Counted from the first letter of the stretch, positions 19,985 to 28,878 are shown. The stretch: DNA of 64,000 nt from Cytobacillus oceanisediminis (GCF_022811925.1 NZ_CP065511.1:4457501-4521500); one strand, 5' to 3'. Notes: generated by a model from the sequence alone, not told the origin. Translations and numbers: made by a program.

Positions 19985-20977
19985 TTATTTGTTTTTCTCA
20001 TTGGCGGCATATTTAAGAGCTTTAATAAAACGCTGTCTCTCAGCAAACTGACCTACAGTTAAATCCAAAACTGGACGAATCTTTACAGAATCAAGATATG
20101 TTCTATCCCTTATTACACGATTCCATTCCCTGAATATATCAGTTGGAAATGCCAATGCATGAAGAAAGCCCTTTTCTTCAAGATTGGATTTAAAGATTGG
20201 ATATTTTCCCAAATCGTCAAATGACCATTTCATAAAAGGGAGGATGCGATTTGCATACTGCAGGTAATCAGAATGAGGAGTACCTATTGCTATCAGGTCA
20301 AAATCAAGCAAATATAAAGATTGATCTTTTGCTCTCAGAAAATTATGATGTGCTACATCACCGTGCAGAATAACCTTCCTCCCGGATTGAAAAAGCCAGG
20401 CTTCCTCTTCAATGCCTTTTAAGGACCAATCTGCCCAGGCTAATAATTCATTAATAATTTCTTTTTGGACAAAATATCTTATTACAGGGAGATTATTAAG
20501 GAAAAGGGTCGCTCTTTCTCTCCACTTGTCCGCCTGCCGATATGCCGGCACAACCGTCTGGTAACGGCTTACAAGCTTCTCTGTAGTATCGTGGAAATTC
20601 TTCAGCAAATTCAGCCCTTCCAAACGATCGCTCTTCAAAAAATAGGTGAACACTTCTTCCGAAGGCGGGATGTACTCCATACACCCAAAATATGTCCGGT
20701 CAAAAAACAAAGGCGGTTCTTTGGCAACCTCATAAAAAATATATGTTTTTGCAAATCCTTCATTCATTAATGATGAAGTAAATGCCTCCTGAAGCTTTAG
20801 CCGGTGATAGGATGAAAATCCTTTCAAAATAAAGATCCGTTCCTGCGTCCTCAATAGATAAACTTTTTTTCTGATCTGCTTTAATTCTTCAATTTTAAAG
20901 GGCAGCTGATCTTGCAAATAGGAGAGGAGACGATTTTGAACTAAATCGTCTCCTCCATTATTAACCGTCGTATTCAC
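19985..20977 (-). CDS. CotS/YsxE-like kinase-fold protein next to safA
   Basis: About 310-330 aa aminoglycoside-phosphotransferase/choline-kinase fold. The catalytic-loop motif HGDVAHHNFL and the metal-binding YLLDFDLIAIG are intact, unlike the YsxE-type paralogue at 52.5 kb. CotS-family members are spore coat-associated; the substrate here is unknown. The start is unclear. GGAGGAG directly after the safA stop is followed in frame by TTA-GTT-CAA with no standard start; the nearest are GTG 20975-20977 (inside the safA end, no good binding site; used here) and TTG 20915-20917. The further upstream frame across the safA repeats is not real protein. A 13-bp hairpin covers the binding site. Confidence 0.75.
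   Translation of the reverse strand: MNTTVNNGGDDLVQNRLLSYLQDQLPFKIEELKQIRKKVYLLRTQERIFILKGFSSYHRLKLQEAFTSSLMNEGFAKTYIFYEVAKEPPLFFDRTYFGCMEYIPPSEEVFTYFLKSDRLEGLNLLKNFHDTTEKLVSRYQTVVPAYRQADKWRERATLFLNNLPVIRYFVQKEIINELLAWADWSLKGIEEEAWLFQSGRKVILHGDVAHHNFLRAKDQSLYLLDFDLIAIGTPHSDYLQYANRILPFMKWSFDDLGKYPIFKSNLEEKGFLHALAFPTDIFREWNRVIRDRTYLDSVKIRPVLDLTVGQFAERQRFIKALKYAANEKNK
20924..20955 (-). promoter_or_regulatory. perfect hairpin over the translation start of the kinase-fold gene
   Basis: GAGGAGACGATTT (minus strand 20955-20943) pairs perfectly with AAATCGTCTCCTC (20936-20924) across a 6-nt loop. It begins 5 nt after the safA stop and includes the GGAGGAG ribosome binding site. No T-run follows, so it looks like a translation- or RNA-stability element rather than a terminator. 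Confidence 0.6.
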
Positions 20978-21990
20978 TGCTTTCGTCAAAGCTTCTTGGC
21001 ATGCCAAATGCCTCTCCGCCCATTGGGCCAAATCCCGGACCGAATCCTGGTCCTGGACCGAATCCTGGTCCCGGACCGAAACCTGGTCCCGGACCGAATC
21101 CTGGTCCCGGACCGAATCCTGGTCCCGGACCGAATCCTGGTCCCGGACCGTAGCCTCCCGGAGCAAATTGCGGTCCTCCACATCCGCAATCATTAGAAGC
21201 ACCCATTACCGAACCAGGCATTAATGGCTTTTGAGACATACCTGGAGATTCCTCCATTCCCTGCACCTGTGGCATCTGATGCGGCATTTGCATTCCCATG
21301 TCTTCCGCACCCATTACACCTGATGGCATTTGATGCGGCATTTGTGGCATCATAGCCCCTTGCACTTGATGCGGCATTTGCATTCCCATATCTTCGGCGC
21401 CCATCACACCCGATGGCATTTGATGCGGCATCTGCGGCATCATCGCTCCCTGCACCTGTGGCATCTGATGCGGCATCTGCGGCATCATCGCTCCCTGCAC
21501 CTGTGGCATCTGATGCGGCATCTGCGGCATCATTGCTCCCTGCACCTGTGGCATCTGATGCGGCATCTGCGGCATCATTGCTCCCTGCATCTGTGGCATC
21601 TGATGCGGCATTTGCATTCCCATGTCTTCCGCACCCATTACACCTGATGGCATTTGATGAGGCATCTGCGGCATCATTGCTCCCTGTACCTGTGGCATCT
21701 GATGCGGCATCTGCGGCATCATTGCTCCCTGCACCTGTGGCATCTGATGTGGCATCTGCGGCATCATCGCCCCTTGCACTTGATGCGGCATCTGCTGTCC
21801 CATATCTTCCCCCATCACACCCGACGGCATTTGAGACATTGGCATGAAAGGCGAAGATTCATCATAATCCGGACTTTCAACTCCAGCCATCATACCCATA
21901 TGAGGCATTTGATGCTCCGGCATCATCGCTCCCTGCACCTGCGGCATCTGGTGCGGCATTTGCGGCATCATCGCTCCCTGCACCTGCGAT
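20961..21990 (-). pseudogene. safA: SafA, C-terminal part (out of frame with its N-terminal part)
   Basis: Continues the safA repeats (QVQGAMMPQMPHQMP-type units, with variants such as PSGVMGAEDMGMQMPHQ), then a unique MSQKPLMPGSVMGASNDCGCGG stretch split by GPGFGP-type repeats, ending SFDESSEYDG-stop. It lies in a different frame from the LysM part because a 10-nt loss occurs near 21988-22005. Restoring 10 nt would give one protein of about 714 aa. Whether the break is real or an assembly error cannot be decided from one sequence. The last 20 nt precede the kinase-fold gene. Confidence 0.75.
21035..21160 (-). repeat. 18-nt tandem repeats encoding GPGFGP
   Basis: About six tandem copies of an 18-nt unit (plus-strand GGACCGAATCCTGGTCCC and close variants) encode Gly-Pro-Gly-Phe repeats near the SafA C-terminus. 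In the overlapping frame they read RDQDSV, which explains a spurious extension of the neighbouring kinase-fold gene. Confidence 0.85.
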
Positions 21991-22250
21991 CTGGATCTGC
22001 GATCATCGCTCCCTGCACCTGTGGCATCTGGTGCGGCATCTGCGGCATCATTGCTCCCTGCACCTGTGGCATCTGGTGCGGCATCTGCGGCATCATCGCT
22101 CCCTGCACCTGTGGCATCTGGTGCGGCATCTGCGGCATCATCGCTCCCTGCACCTGTGGCATCTGGTGCGGCATCTGCGGCATCATCGCTCCCTGCACCT
22201 GTGGCATCTGGTGGGGCATCTGCGGCATCATCGCTCCTTGTACTTGAGGA
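21255..22250 (-). repeat. 45-nt tandem repeat array within safA
   Basis: About 1 kb of imperfect tandem repeats. The basic 45-nt unit encodes MPQMPHQMPQVQGAM and is near-identical in five consecutive copies at about 22003-22227. Longer composite units with MPSGVMGAEDMGMQMPHQ alternate further on. One unit, around 21975-22009, is only 35 nt long and causes the frameshift. Confidence 0.9.
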
Positions 22251-23095
22251 TAAGGCATTTGCGGGTAACATGGGTTAAAAGGAAACATTGGCTGATATTG
22301 ACCTCCTTGATGTGTATATAAAGATGATTCGCTTTCCGGCGATTCAGGACTTTCTTGATTCGAAGCCGGCTTTACCTGCGGAAGGATATTGACTGGTTTA
22401 GGCGGGAGCTGGGGCTGTGGCTTGGATTCTGATATAGGCAGTGGTTTTTGCTGTGGTTTTGTTTCTGCAGGCTTCAATGGTTTTTCCTTCGCTTTAACCT
22501 CTTTAGCCGGAAGCGGTTTCTGCTGCTGCGGTTTAACCTCTTTAGCTGGAAGCGGTTTTTGCTGCTGCGGTTTAACCTCTTTTGCTGGAAGCGGCTTTTG
22601 CTGCGGAGCCGGCTGCTGAATATTCATCATATAATAATTATTTATATCAATTTCAGGCATAATAGGCTTTGGCATTTTTGGCGTATAAGGTTTTTTGGGA
22701 ACTTCTTTTGGTGCAGGCTTAGGCACTTCCTTCGGTATTTCAACCTTTGGCGCCGTTACTTTTGGCATTTCCTTTTTCGGTGCTTCTTTTACCGGCTTTT
22801 CCTTAGGTGCTTCAGCTGACGGCATGGTAATAGGTTTCTCTTTGGCAAAAGGGTGTTCTGCTTTTGGCATTTCCTTTTTGGCACCCAAATTTATTTTTGC
22901 TTCCGGTTTTCCTCCAATAGGAGCCTCTTTTTTTATTGAGCCCCCGCTTGCAGGAACTTTTATTTTCATACCGGGCATAATCATATCAGGGTTGCTGAGC
23001 TGTGTATTCATCTTTTTCAGCTCTTCAAAATTCACGCCGTACTTTTTGGCAATCTTCCAAAGAGTATCCCCTTTCTGTACGATATGGATTTTCAC
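21968..23095 (-). CDS. safA: spore coat assembly protein SafA, N-terminal LysM part
   Basis: GTG 23093-23095 with AGGAGGG upstream. Residues 1-47 are a LysM domain (MKIHIVQKGDTLWKIAKKYG, then NPDMIMPGMKIKVP) that binds peptidoglycan. A Lys/Pro-rich linker with KPLPAKEVKPQQQ repeats follows, then at least five 15-residue units ending QVQGAM. SafA starts inner-coat assembly at the cortex-coat interface in a SpoVID-dependent manner; spoVID is at 53.7 kb. The frame ends at 21968 after ADPDRRCRER, which is out-of-frame translation past the frameshift. B. subtilis SafA is about half the reconstructed length; the repeat array accounts for most of the excess. Confidence 0.85.
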   Translation of the reverse strand: MKIHIVQKGDTLWKIAKKYGVNFEELKKMNTQLSNPDMIMPGMKIKVPASGGSIKKEAPIGGKPEAKINLGAKKEMPKAEHPFAKEKPITMPSAEAPKEKPVKEAPKKEMPKVTAPKVEIPKEVPKPAPKEVPKKPYTPKMPKPIMPEIDINNYYMMNIQQPAPQQKPLPAKEVKPQQQKPLPAKEVKPQQQKPLPAKEVKAKEKPLKPAETKPQQKPLPISESKPQPQLPPKPVNILPQVKPASNQESPESPESESSLYTHQGGQYQPMFPFNPCYPQMPYPQVQGAMMPQMPHQMPQVQGAMMPQMPHQMPQVQGAMMPQMPHQMPQVQGAMMPQMPHQMPQVQGAMMPQMPHQMPQVQGAMIADPDRRCRER

Positions 23096-23224
23096 TCTGA
23101 ATTCCCTCCTATGCGTAAGGTGATACTTCCATCAGTGATGGTTAGTAGAACCAATCGGGCATTTACGGGCATTTCATCCATTTATTTGTAAGGTGCAGAT
23201 TAGTGCCCGTTAATCGCGATGAGT

Positions 23225-23240
23225 CCATATAGTGTATGAA
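23225..23240 (-). promoter_or_regulatory. candidate SigE -10 element for safA
   Basis: CATACACT on the minus strand (23238-23231) matches the SigE -10 consensus CATACAMT at all eight positions. The -35 at 14 nt spacing (TAGCAAT) is only a partial match. It would give a leader of about 130 nt. safA is SigE-controlled in B. subtilis. Confidence 0.4.
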
Positions 23241-23347
23241 GAAATGGGCAAATTGCTAACAATCTACACAAAAAGATATGCATTTCTCCCAGGAATTATG
23301 AATCAACGTTTCTTCTAATCCTAGTAACAGCAAAGGGCAGCAAGGCA

Positions 23348-23384
23348 ATAAAAAAATCCTCCCGGCGGGGAGAATTTTTTTATT
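23348..23384 (-). terminator. terminator after nadA
   Basis: Stem AATTCTCCC / GGGAGGATT with a CGC-containing loop and one T-G pair. It is preceded by an A-run and followed on the minus strand by TTTTTTTATT. It ends the nadB-nadC-nadA operon. Confidence 0.8.
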
Positions 23385-23466
23385 AGCCTTAGTTTACGCA
23401 GAGTGTTTCTGAATGCCCGTGTTAATTTCCGCTGGTTTTAATGAACGGCAAACCTTATGCAAACGC

Positions 23467-24573
23467 TCATGGACGTTCGAGCATCCTATCTAATGCCAAT
23501 TTAGCAAATGCTGCTGTTTGTTCTTCAACCTGAATTAGATTTTGGCTTTCGCCCTGCTCGATTGCTTCAAGACACCAAACAAGGTGCGGCAAATCGATCC
23601 GGTTCATGGTCAGGCAGGGACACATATGAGGGTTAAGTGAGATGATTTTTTTATCTGGATGCTGGGTGATAATCCTTTTAACCAGATTCATCTCTGTACC
23701 GATCGCCCATGCAGACCCAGGTTCTGAATGTTCAATTGCATCTATTATATAATTGGTTGACCCGGCCATATCGGAAAGTTCCACAACTTCCCTTCTGCAT
23801 TCCGGATGGACAATGATCTTCATTGCCGGATATTGTTCCCGAACTTCTTTGACATTTTCAACAGTAAAGTTTTCATGAACAGAACAATGGCCTTTCCAGA
23901 GAATTACTTTAATGTCCTCAAGCGGCCCTTCATATTCCAGCTGATCCGTAATGGGGTTCCATACAGCCATTTCCTCAAGCCCAATTCCGAGGTTATAAGC
24001 CGTATTTCTTCCAAGGTGCTGGTCAGGCAGAAATACAATTCTCGGCTTCTGGTCAAACGCCCAGCTCACCATTTTTTCAGCATTCGAAGAAGTAACTGTT
24101 GCTCCCCCATGACGGCCTACAAAAGCCTTGATGGCCGCAGTAGAGTTTACGTATGTTAAAGGAAGCATTGTATCGCCAAACACATTCTGCAGCTTCGTCC
24201 AGGCTCTTTCTGTTTGGCTGATATCAGCCATATCGGCCATGGAGCAGCCTGCGCGCATATCAGGCAATAGCACTTTTTGACGGGAATCTGTTAAGATATC
24301 CGCCGTTTCAGCCATAAAGTGAACTCCGCAAAACACAATATATTCTGCCTCTGAATTTTCCTGTGAAAGCTGGGCAAGCTTTAGTGAATCACCAGTAGCG
24401 TCCGCAAACTGGATGACCTCATCCTTCTGATAATGATGACCCGGAATGAACAGCTTATTTCCAAGCTTATTTTTTATTTCTCTTGCTCGATCCTCCAGTT
24501 CCTTTACAGTCATCATTCGATATTTTTCCGGAAGAATATTTGTTTGTTTATCTGCAGTCTGAAAAATATTCAT
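23467..24573 (-). CDS. nadA: quinolinate synthase NadA
   Basis: 368 aa, long-form NadA. It condenses iminoaspartate with dihydroxyacetone phosphate to quinolinate. Likely [4Fe-4S] ligand regions visible: [20 protein letters not shown] and [11 protein letters not shown]; iron-sulfur assembly may depend on the divergent nifS product. Two ATGs compete: 24580-24582 has its purine run only 1 nt away, whereas ATG 24571-24573 ([10 protein letters not shown]) has AAAGGGG at 10 nt, so I prefer the latter. Third gene of nadB-nadC-nadA. Confidence 0.96.
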   Translation of the reverse strand: MNIFQTADKQTNILPEKYRMMTVKELEDRAREIKNKLGNKLFIPGHHYQKDEVIQFADATGDSLKLAQLSQENSEAEYIVFCGVHFMAETADILTDSRQKVLLPDMRAGCSMADMADISQTERAWTKLQNVFGDTMLPLTYVNSTAAIKAFVGRHGGATVTSSNAEKMVSWAFDQKPRIVFLPDQHLGRNTAYNLGIGLEEMAVWNPITDQLEYEGPLEDIKVILWKGHCSVHENFTVENVKEVREQYPAMKIIVHPECRREVVELSDMAGSTNYIIDAIEHSEPGSAWAIGTEMNLVKRIITQHPDKKIISLNPHMCPCLTMNRIDLPHLVWCLEAIEQGESQNLIQVEEQTAAFAKLALDRMLERP

Positions 24574-24596
24574 TTCCTCCATACCCCTTTGCCAAT

Positions 24597-25433
24597 TTAT
24601 TCAACAGTAACCTTCACACTTATATCAAGCGATTTCACAGAATGTGTAAGAAAACCCAGTGAAATAAAATCAACCCCTGTATCGCTGTAAGCTGACAGGT
24701 TATCCAACGTTATTCCTCCGGATGCTTCTGTCAGAATCCCATTCGGCACGCTGCTGATCCACTTTCTAATCTCTTCCGGACTCCTGTTGTCAAACATGAT
24801 TACATCTGCACCTGCTTCAACTGCTTCAAGCACCTGTTCTTTTGTTTCCGTTTCGACTTCAACTTTTACCATATGCCCAATTTTTGACCGCACTTCTTCC
24901 ACAGCTTTCGAAATTGAGCCTGCAAAAGAAATGTGGTTGTCTTTAATCATGACGGCATCATAGAGGCCATATCGATGATTAAATCCCCCTCCGCATCTGA
25001 CTGCATATTTTTCAAGCATTCTAAGGCCAGGTGTAGTTTTTCTCGTATCGCAGATTTTCGTATGTGAACTATTTAAGACCCGGACAGCCTCACTTGTTTT
25101 TGTTGCAATTCCGCTCATTCTTTGGAGCAGATTTAAGATCACTCTTTCTCCTTTTAATAAATCGGATACAGGCCCTGTGGCTTCAGCAAGGACTTGACCT
25201 TTCTCAATCCGTTCTCCATCCTTTACTTTTATATTGACTTCAGCCGCTGGATTCAGCACCTTATAACCTGACCTGATTATTTCTTCTCCGCAAAAAATGC
25301 CATTGTCTTTTGCCAGGAAAACCACCTTTCCTGTCTGATTCTCTCCAAAAATAAGTCCGCTTGTCAGGTCACGGTCACCTATATCCTCGAGAAAAAACTG
25401 TTCAAGTTGCAATCGCAGCTTTAATTTGTTCAT
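24597..25433 (-). CDS. nadC: nicotinate-nucleotide pyrophosphorylase (carboxylating)
   Basis: 278 aa quinolinate phosphoribosyltransferase. It gives nicotinate mononucleotide from quinolinate and [17 protein letters not shown] is the family N-terminus; [18 protein letters not shown] (catalytic Arg/Lys region), [20 protein letters not shown] and [10 protein letters not shown] are diagnostic. Start ATG 25431-25433 ([12 protein letters not shown]) overlaps nadB by 32 nt and has AAAAGGA upstream. Confidence 0.96.
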   Translation of the reverse strand: MNKLKLRLQLEQFFLEDIGDRDLTSGLIFGENQTGKVVFLAKDNGIFCGEEIIRSGYKVLNPAAEVNIKVKDGERIEKGQVLAEATGPVSDLLKGERVILNLLQRMSGIATKTSEAVRVLNSSHTKICDTRKTTPGLRMLEKYAVRCGGGFNHRYGLYDAVMIKDNHISFAGSISKAVEEVRSKIGHMVKVEVETETKEQVLEAVEAGADVIMFDNRSPEEIRKWISSVPNGILTEASGGITLDNLSAYSDTGVDFISLGFLTHSVKSLDISVKVTVE

Positions 25434-26985
25434 GTTTACCATCCTTTTCAGATTTTCGGGATTGAATAATTCTTTTTCCAAGCCATTCATGACTTTCGAA
25501 AGGATAATCCTCCCGGAAATGACCACCCCGGCTCTCTGTCCTCTTTAATGCAGAATCTGTTATCAGATAAGCTGCGATAAGCATGAAAGCCCGTGTCACT
25601 TCCTCTATTGAAAGATCATCAAGTTCTGCTTTAATCCATTCTTCAATTTTGCAGCCTTTAAGCCAGGCAAGCTGATCTAAAAGCCCTTCTTTTGTTTTGA
25701 TAATCCCTGCATTTTTCATCATTCTCATTTTAATATCTTCAATTGGAGGCAAACTTTCTTTGATTAGACATCTGAATTCTGTCTTGGGAAATGTCAGTCC
25801 TCTAGCAGGTCCACTTGATGGCTGTTCATTAAGCCACTCCGCAAGCCTTTTGCCCAAATATAAACCTTCCAGAAGGGAGTTGCTTGCAAGCCGGTTAGCG
25901 CCATGTATGCCTGTGCATGCAGCTTCACCTATCACATACAGGCCAGGAATGCTGGTGCGGCCCATTAAATCAGTTCTAATTCCTCCCATTAAAAAGTGGC
26001 TTCCGGGTGAAACTGGAATTTTCCCAATGCTTAAATCTACTCCATTTTGTTCACAGATTTTTGTTATCGTCGGAAACCTGGATTTAAAGTTTTCAATTGA
26101 GGAGATATCCAGGAACACGGCTTTTCCTTCCTCTAAAGAATGAAAAATTGCCTGTGACACAACATGTCTTGGCGCTAAATCTCCCTGTGGATGAAGTCCT
26201 GCCATTACTGGTTTCCCGTCTTCTGTAATGAGCCGGCCGCCCTCTCCCCTGACAGCTTCAGAGATTAGCCCCAATGCTTTACCGTCTTTATAGAGAAGTG
26301 TGGGATGAAATTGGATGAACTCCATATCAGCAATTTCCGCACCTGCTCTGTACGCTAAGGCAATTCCATCTCCTGTTACGGTATCGGCATTGGATGTATA
26401 TTCATATAGCTGGCCGCAGCCCCCTGTTGCAAGGACAACATGAGATGAAAAGAATCGATGAATTACACCATTGGTATCTTTTCCTTTTACCCCTATACAA
26501 CTGCCGTCCGTGTGATTTATCAGCAATTCAAACACGAGAACATTTTCCATGATTCGAACGTTTTGATTCTTCTTTGACAGCATAAAATCAATGACTGTTT
26601 TTCCAGTGCTGTCCCCGCCTCCATGAACAATTCTGTTTTCTGAATGAGCCCCTTCCATGCCTAACGCTATTGCTCCTTCAGAATTCATATCAAACAGGCA
26701 TCCCTCTTGATTAAGCTCTTTTATCAGGGAGGGTGCTTCACTGGTCAGGGACAGCACTGCATCAGAATCATTATGAAACCTTCCTGCTTCGAGTGTATCC
26801 ATGTAGTGCTTGGATGGGTGATCATTTACTCCCAGGGCAGCCGCAATGCCGCCCTGCGCCATATATGAGTTTCCATTTTTAACTGTTGACTTTGTGAGAA
26901 CAATCACATTCAAGTCCTGTCGCAGCTTCTTTGCCAACTGCAAAGCGGCTACCCCGCTTCCAATAATCAAAACGTCGGCATTCAT
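25402..26985 (-). CDS. nadB: L-aspartate oxidase NadB
   Basis: 527 aa flavoprotein. It oxidises L-aspartate to iminoaspartate, the first step of de novo NAD synthesis. N-terminal FAD Rossmann motif (VLIIGSGVAALQLA), SYMAQGGIAAAL, RIVHGGGDSTGK and HGANRLASNSLLEGL match the succinate dehydrogenase/fumarate reductase flavoprotein superfamily, NadB branch. ATG with GGAGG upstream. Its promoter region contains the NiaR-type palindrome and is shared with divergent nifS. Confidence 0.96.
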   Translation of the reverse strand: MNADVLIIGSGVAALQLAKKLRQDLNVIVLTKSTVKNGNSYMAQGGIAAALGVNDHPSKHYMDTLEAGRFHNDSDAVLSLTSEAPSLIKELNQEGCLFDMNSEGAIALGMEGAHSENRIVHGGGDSTGKTVIDFMLSKKNQNVRIMENVLVFELLINHTDGSCIGVKGKDTNGVIHRFFSSHVVLATGGCGQLYEYTSNADTVTGDGIALAYRAGAEIADMEFIQFHPTLLYKDGKALGLISEAVRGEGGRLITEDGKPVMAGLHPQGDLAPRHVVSQAIFHSLEEGKAVFLDISSIENFKSRFPTITKICEQNGVDLSIGKIPVSPGSHFLMGGIRTDLMGRTSIPGLYVIGEAACTGIHGANRLASNSLLEGLYLGKRLAEWLNEQPSSGPARGLTFPKTEFRCLIKESLPPIEDIKMRMMKNAGIIKTKEGLLDQLAWLKGCKIEEWIKAELDDLSIEEVTRAFMLIAAYLITDSALKRTESRGGHFREDYPFESHEWLGKRIIQSRKSEKDGKHEQIKAAIAT

Positions 26986-27008
26986 TCTTTTTTACCTCCT
27001 GTTTTTAC

Positions 27009-27024
27009 AGGTGTCTTGACACCT
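27009..27024. promoter_or_regulatory. NiaR (YrxA) operator between nadB and nifS
   Basis: Perfect palindrome AGGTGTC-TT-GACACCT. In B. subtilis, YrxA/NiaR represses the divergent nadBCA and nifS units with niacin as co-repressor through this type of site, and the niaR gene is present at 28.3 kb. The palindrome overlaps the nifS -35 element, so steric repression is likely. Confidence 0.8.
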
Positions 27025-27045
27025 ATATTTACACAGATTTAGAAT
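27016..27045 (+). promoter_or_regulatory. SigA promoter of nifS
   Basis: TTGACA (27016-27021), 18-nt spacer, TAGAAT (27040-27045). The -35 lies inside the NiaR palindrome. A weaker minus-strand pair, TTGTCA and TAAATA 16 nt apart, is a candidate nadB promoter on the other side. Confidence 0.75.
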
Positions 27046-27127
27046 TATGACAAGAGGTTTTCATAGTTTAAGAGGAACTTCTGTGCTTTTCGAAGGTTTT
27101 ATTTAAAAAGAGAGAGCAGGTGAGAAC

Positions 27128-28270
27128 ATTAAATATTTCGATTATGCAGCATCATGTCCGCTCGATCCAGAAGCGGCAGATGCCTATATAAAAGCCTCAA
27201 CTGAATACTTTGGCAACTCCCGCAGCCTCCATGATACCGGGAGCGCAGCAGAAGGTCTTCTTGAAAATTGCCGGAGAGAATTGGCCGTAATTTTAGGCGT
27301 TGAGAGTGAAGGAATTTACTTTACCAGCGGAGGTACAGAAAGCAATTTACTCGCAATATTAGCCTTGCTGTCTGGCTCTGAAACATCGGGAAAACATATT
27401 ATAGCGGGAATGGCTGAACATTCCTCTATTCATAGTGTCTTAGAGAAATTACGCCTTGATAAAGGCTATGAAATTACTGAAATCCCCTTTGGAGCGGATG
27501 GCCGTATTGACCTAAAAAAATTAAGTTCGGCCATCAGGGATGATACCGTCTTAATTACCATACAGCATGGCAATCCTGAAATCGGCACATTGCAGCCTGT
27601 CCTTGAGATCAGCCAGCTTTGCAGGCAAAGACAAATATTGCTGCATAGTGATTGTGTCCATACTTTCGGCAAATCAGACTTAAAAGAAGTCGCCCGCTTT
27701 GTTGATAGCCTGTCCTTTTCTGCCCATAAATTTTACGGGCCAAAAGGGGTTGGAGGGGTTTACCTTAAACCCGGCAGGCGGTGGAGCTCCTTCTTACCCG
27801 GCGTATCACATGAAAAAGGTTTCAGGCCAGGCACCGTGAACCTTCCGGGAATTGCCGGAATGACAGTGGCTGCACAGAAAGCTTATGTAAATTTAAACAG
27901 ACATAACAGCCATCTCAAAACACTGCGTGAAGCACTGCTGAAGGAGCTTGAGTCTTCACAGGAGAAATTTGTGTTATACGATTTTGAAGAATCTTACCAG
28001 CTTCCATCTACATTGGGACTTCGGCTAAAAGGGGTGGAAGGGCAATATATCATGCTTGAATGCAACAGACTCGGATATGCCGTATCTACAGGAAGCGCAT
28101 GCAGCACAGGCATGAAAACTGTTTCTAAAACGATGGAGGCCCTAGGGGTTACAGAAAAAAAAGGCAAGGAATTTATCCGGATTTCTTTCGGGTGGAATAC
28201 TGCTGTTGAGGATGCAAAGTCACTGGGGGGAAAGCTGGCAGAAATGGCACGGGAACTCGTACCGCTCTAA
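27128..28270 (+). CDS. nifS: cysteine desulfurase NifS (NadA-linked), apparent ATT start
   Basis: 380 aa PLP enzyme. The PLP lysine is in SFSAHKFYGPKGVGGVY, and the catalytic cysteine loop is VSTGSACSTGMK. It mobilises sulfur from cysteine, probably for the NadA cluster. The frame from 27128 gives (I/M)KYFDYAASCPLDPEAADAY, exactly the family N-terminus (B. subtilis MIYLDYAATTP), but the first codon is ATT, with AGGTGA just upstream. An in-frame stop lies at 27104-27106 and no ATG/GTG/TTG is found before TTG 27278-27280, which would delete about 50 conserved residues. Initiation at ATT, as for infC, is the simplest reading. Confidence 0.88.
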   Translation: MKYFDYAASCPLDPEAADAYIKASTEYFGNSRSLHDTGSAAEGLLENCRRELAVILGVESEGIYFTSGGTESNLLAILALLSGSETSGKHIIAGMAEHSSIHSVLEKLRLDKGYEITEIPFGADGRIDLKKLSSAIRDDTVLITIQHGNPEIGTLQPVLEISQLCRQRQILLHSDCVHTFGKSDLKEVARFVDSLSFSAHKFYGPKGVGGVYLKPGRRWSSFLPGVSHEKGFRPGTVNLPGIAGMTVAAQKAYVNLNRHNSHLKTLREALLKELESSQEKFVLYDFEESYQLPSTLGLRLKGVEGQYIMLECNRLGYAVSTGSACSTGMKTVSKTMEALGVTEKKGKEFIRISFGWNTAVEDAKSLGGKLAEMARELVPL

Positions 28271-28335
28271 TCTTTTATCTTCTGCGGTTTCTTATGTTAG
28301 AATGAGACATTATCGAATTATAAGGGTGAGGAAAA

Positions 28336-28878
28336 ATGAAGGAACAAAAAAAGGTGCTCGGAGAGGAGCGAAGGACCTTTCTGCTTCAGCTTCTTAAAGA
28401 AAGCGGACAGCCCATTACAGGAGGCGACCTTGCAGCAAAAACAAATGTAAGCAGACAGGTAATTGTTGGGGATATCACCCTTCTAAAGGCAAGAAAAGAG
28501 CCAATCATTGCCACGAGCCAGGGTTATATGTATCTTCATCAGGCTTCTCCTGCATCTTCAGCCGAGCGGGTCATTGCCTGCCATCATGACCCCGCGAGGA
28601 CTGAAGAAGAATTGAATCTGCTTGTCGATCATGGGGTTACAGTAAAAGATGTAAGAATTGAACATCCTGTTTATGGTGACTTAACTGCCTCGGTTATGGT
28701 ATCAACCCGTCAGGAAGTCAAGCAATTCATGGATAAAATTCAAGCCACAAAAGCTTCCTTCTTATCAGAACTGACAGATGGCATTCACCTTCATACTCTT
28801 TCTGCAGCCTCAGAACAGAAACTCGATGAAGCTGAGAAATTATTAAAGGAAGCTGGATTTCTTATTGACCAGGAATAG
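28336..28878 (+). CDS. niaR: niacin-responsive transcriptional repressor NiaR (YrxA)
   Basis: 180 aa: N-terminal winged helix-turn-helix (GQPITGGDLAAKTNVSRQVIVGDI) plus a C-terminal 3H domain with the conserved His-containing segments IACHHD, EHPVYGDL and DGIHLHTLS, thought to bind metal and niacin. It represses NAD biosynthesis when niacin is sufficient. It is downstream of nifS on the same strand, with GGGTGAGG before ATG. Confidence 0.92.
   Translation: MKEQKKVLGEERRTFLLQLLKESGQPITGGDLAAKTNVSRQVIVGDITLLKARKEPIIATSQGYMYLHQASPASSAERVIACHHDPARTEEELNLLVDHGVTVKDVRIEHPVYGDLTASVMVSTRQEVKQFMDKIQATKASFLSELTDGIHLHTLSAASEQKLDEAEKLLKEAGFLIDQE

Noticed and set aside
20978..21202. N-terminal extension of the safA-linked kinase-fold gene with RDQDSV repeats
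   Set aside because: It is the GPGFGP-coding repeat of safA read in another frame; the protein family does not have it.
21255..22250. Possible CRISPR array
   Set aside because: Repeats are directly tandem, encode protein in frame and lack unique spacers; no cas genes are nearby.
21330..22321. Several long plus-strand frames opposite safA (His/Leu/Arg-rich or Ala/Ser/Pro-rich)
   Set aside because: They are translations of the reverse complement of the 45-nt safA repeats, with low-complexity products and no ribosome binding sites.
28206..28397. Plus-strand 63-codon frame between nifS and niaR
   Set aside because: It overlaps both real genes in another frame and has no support.
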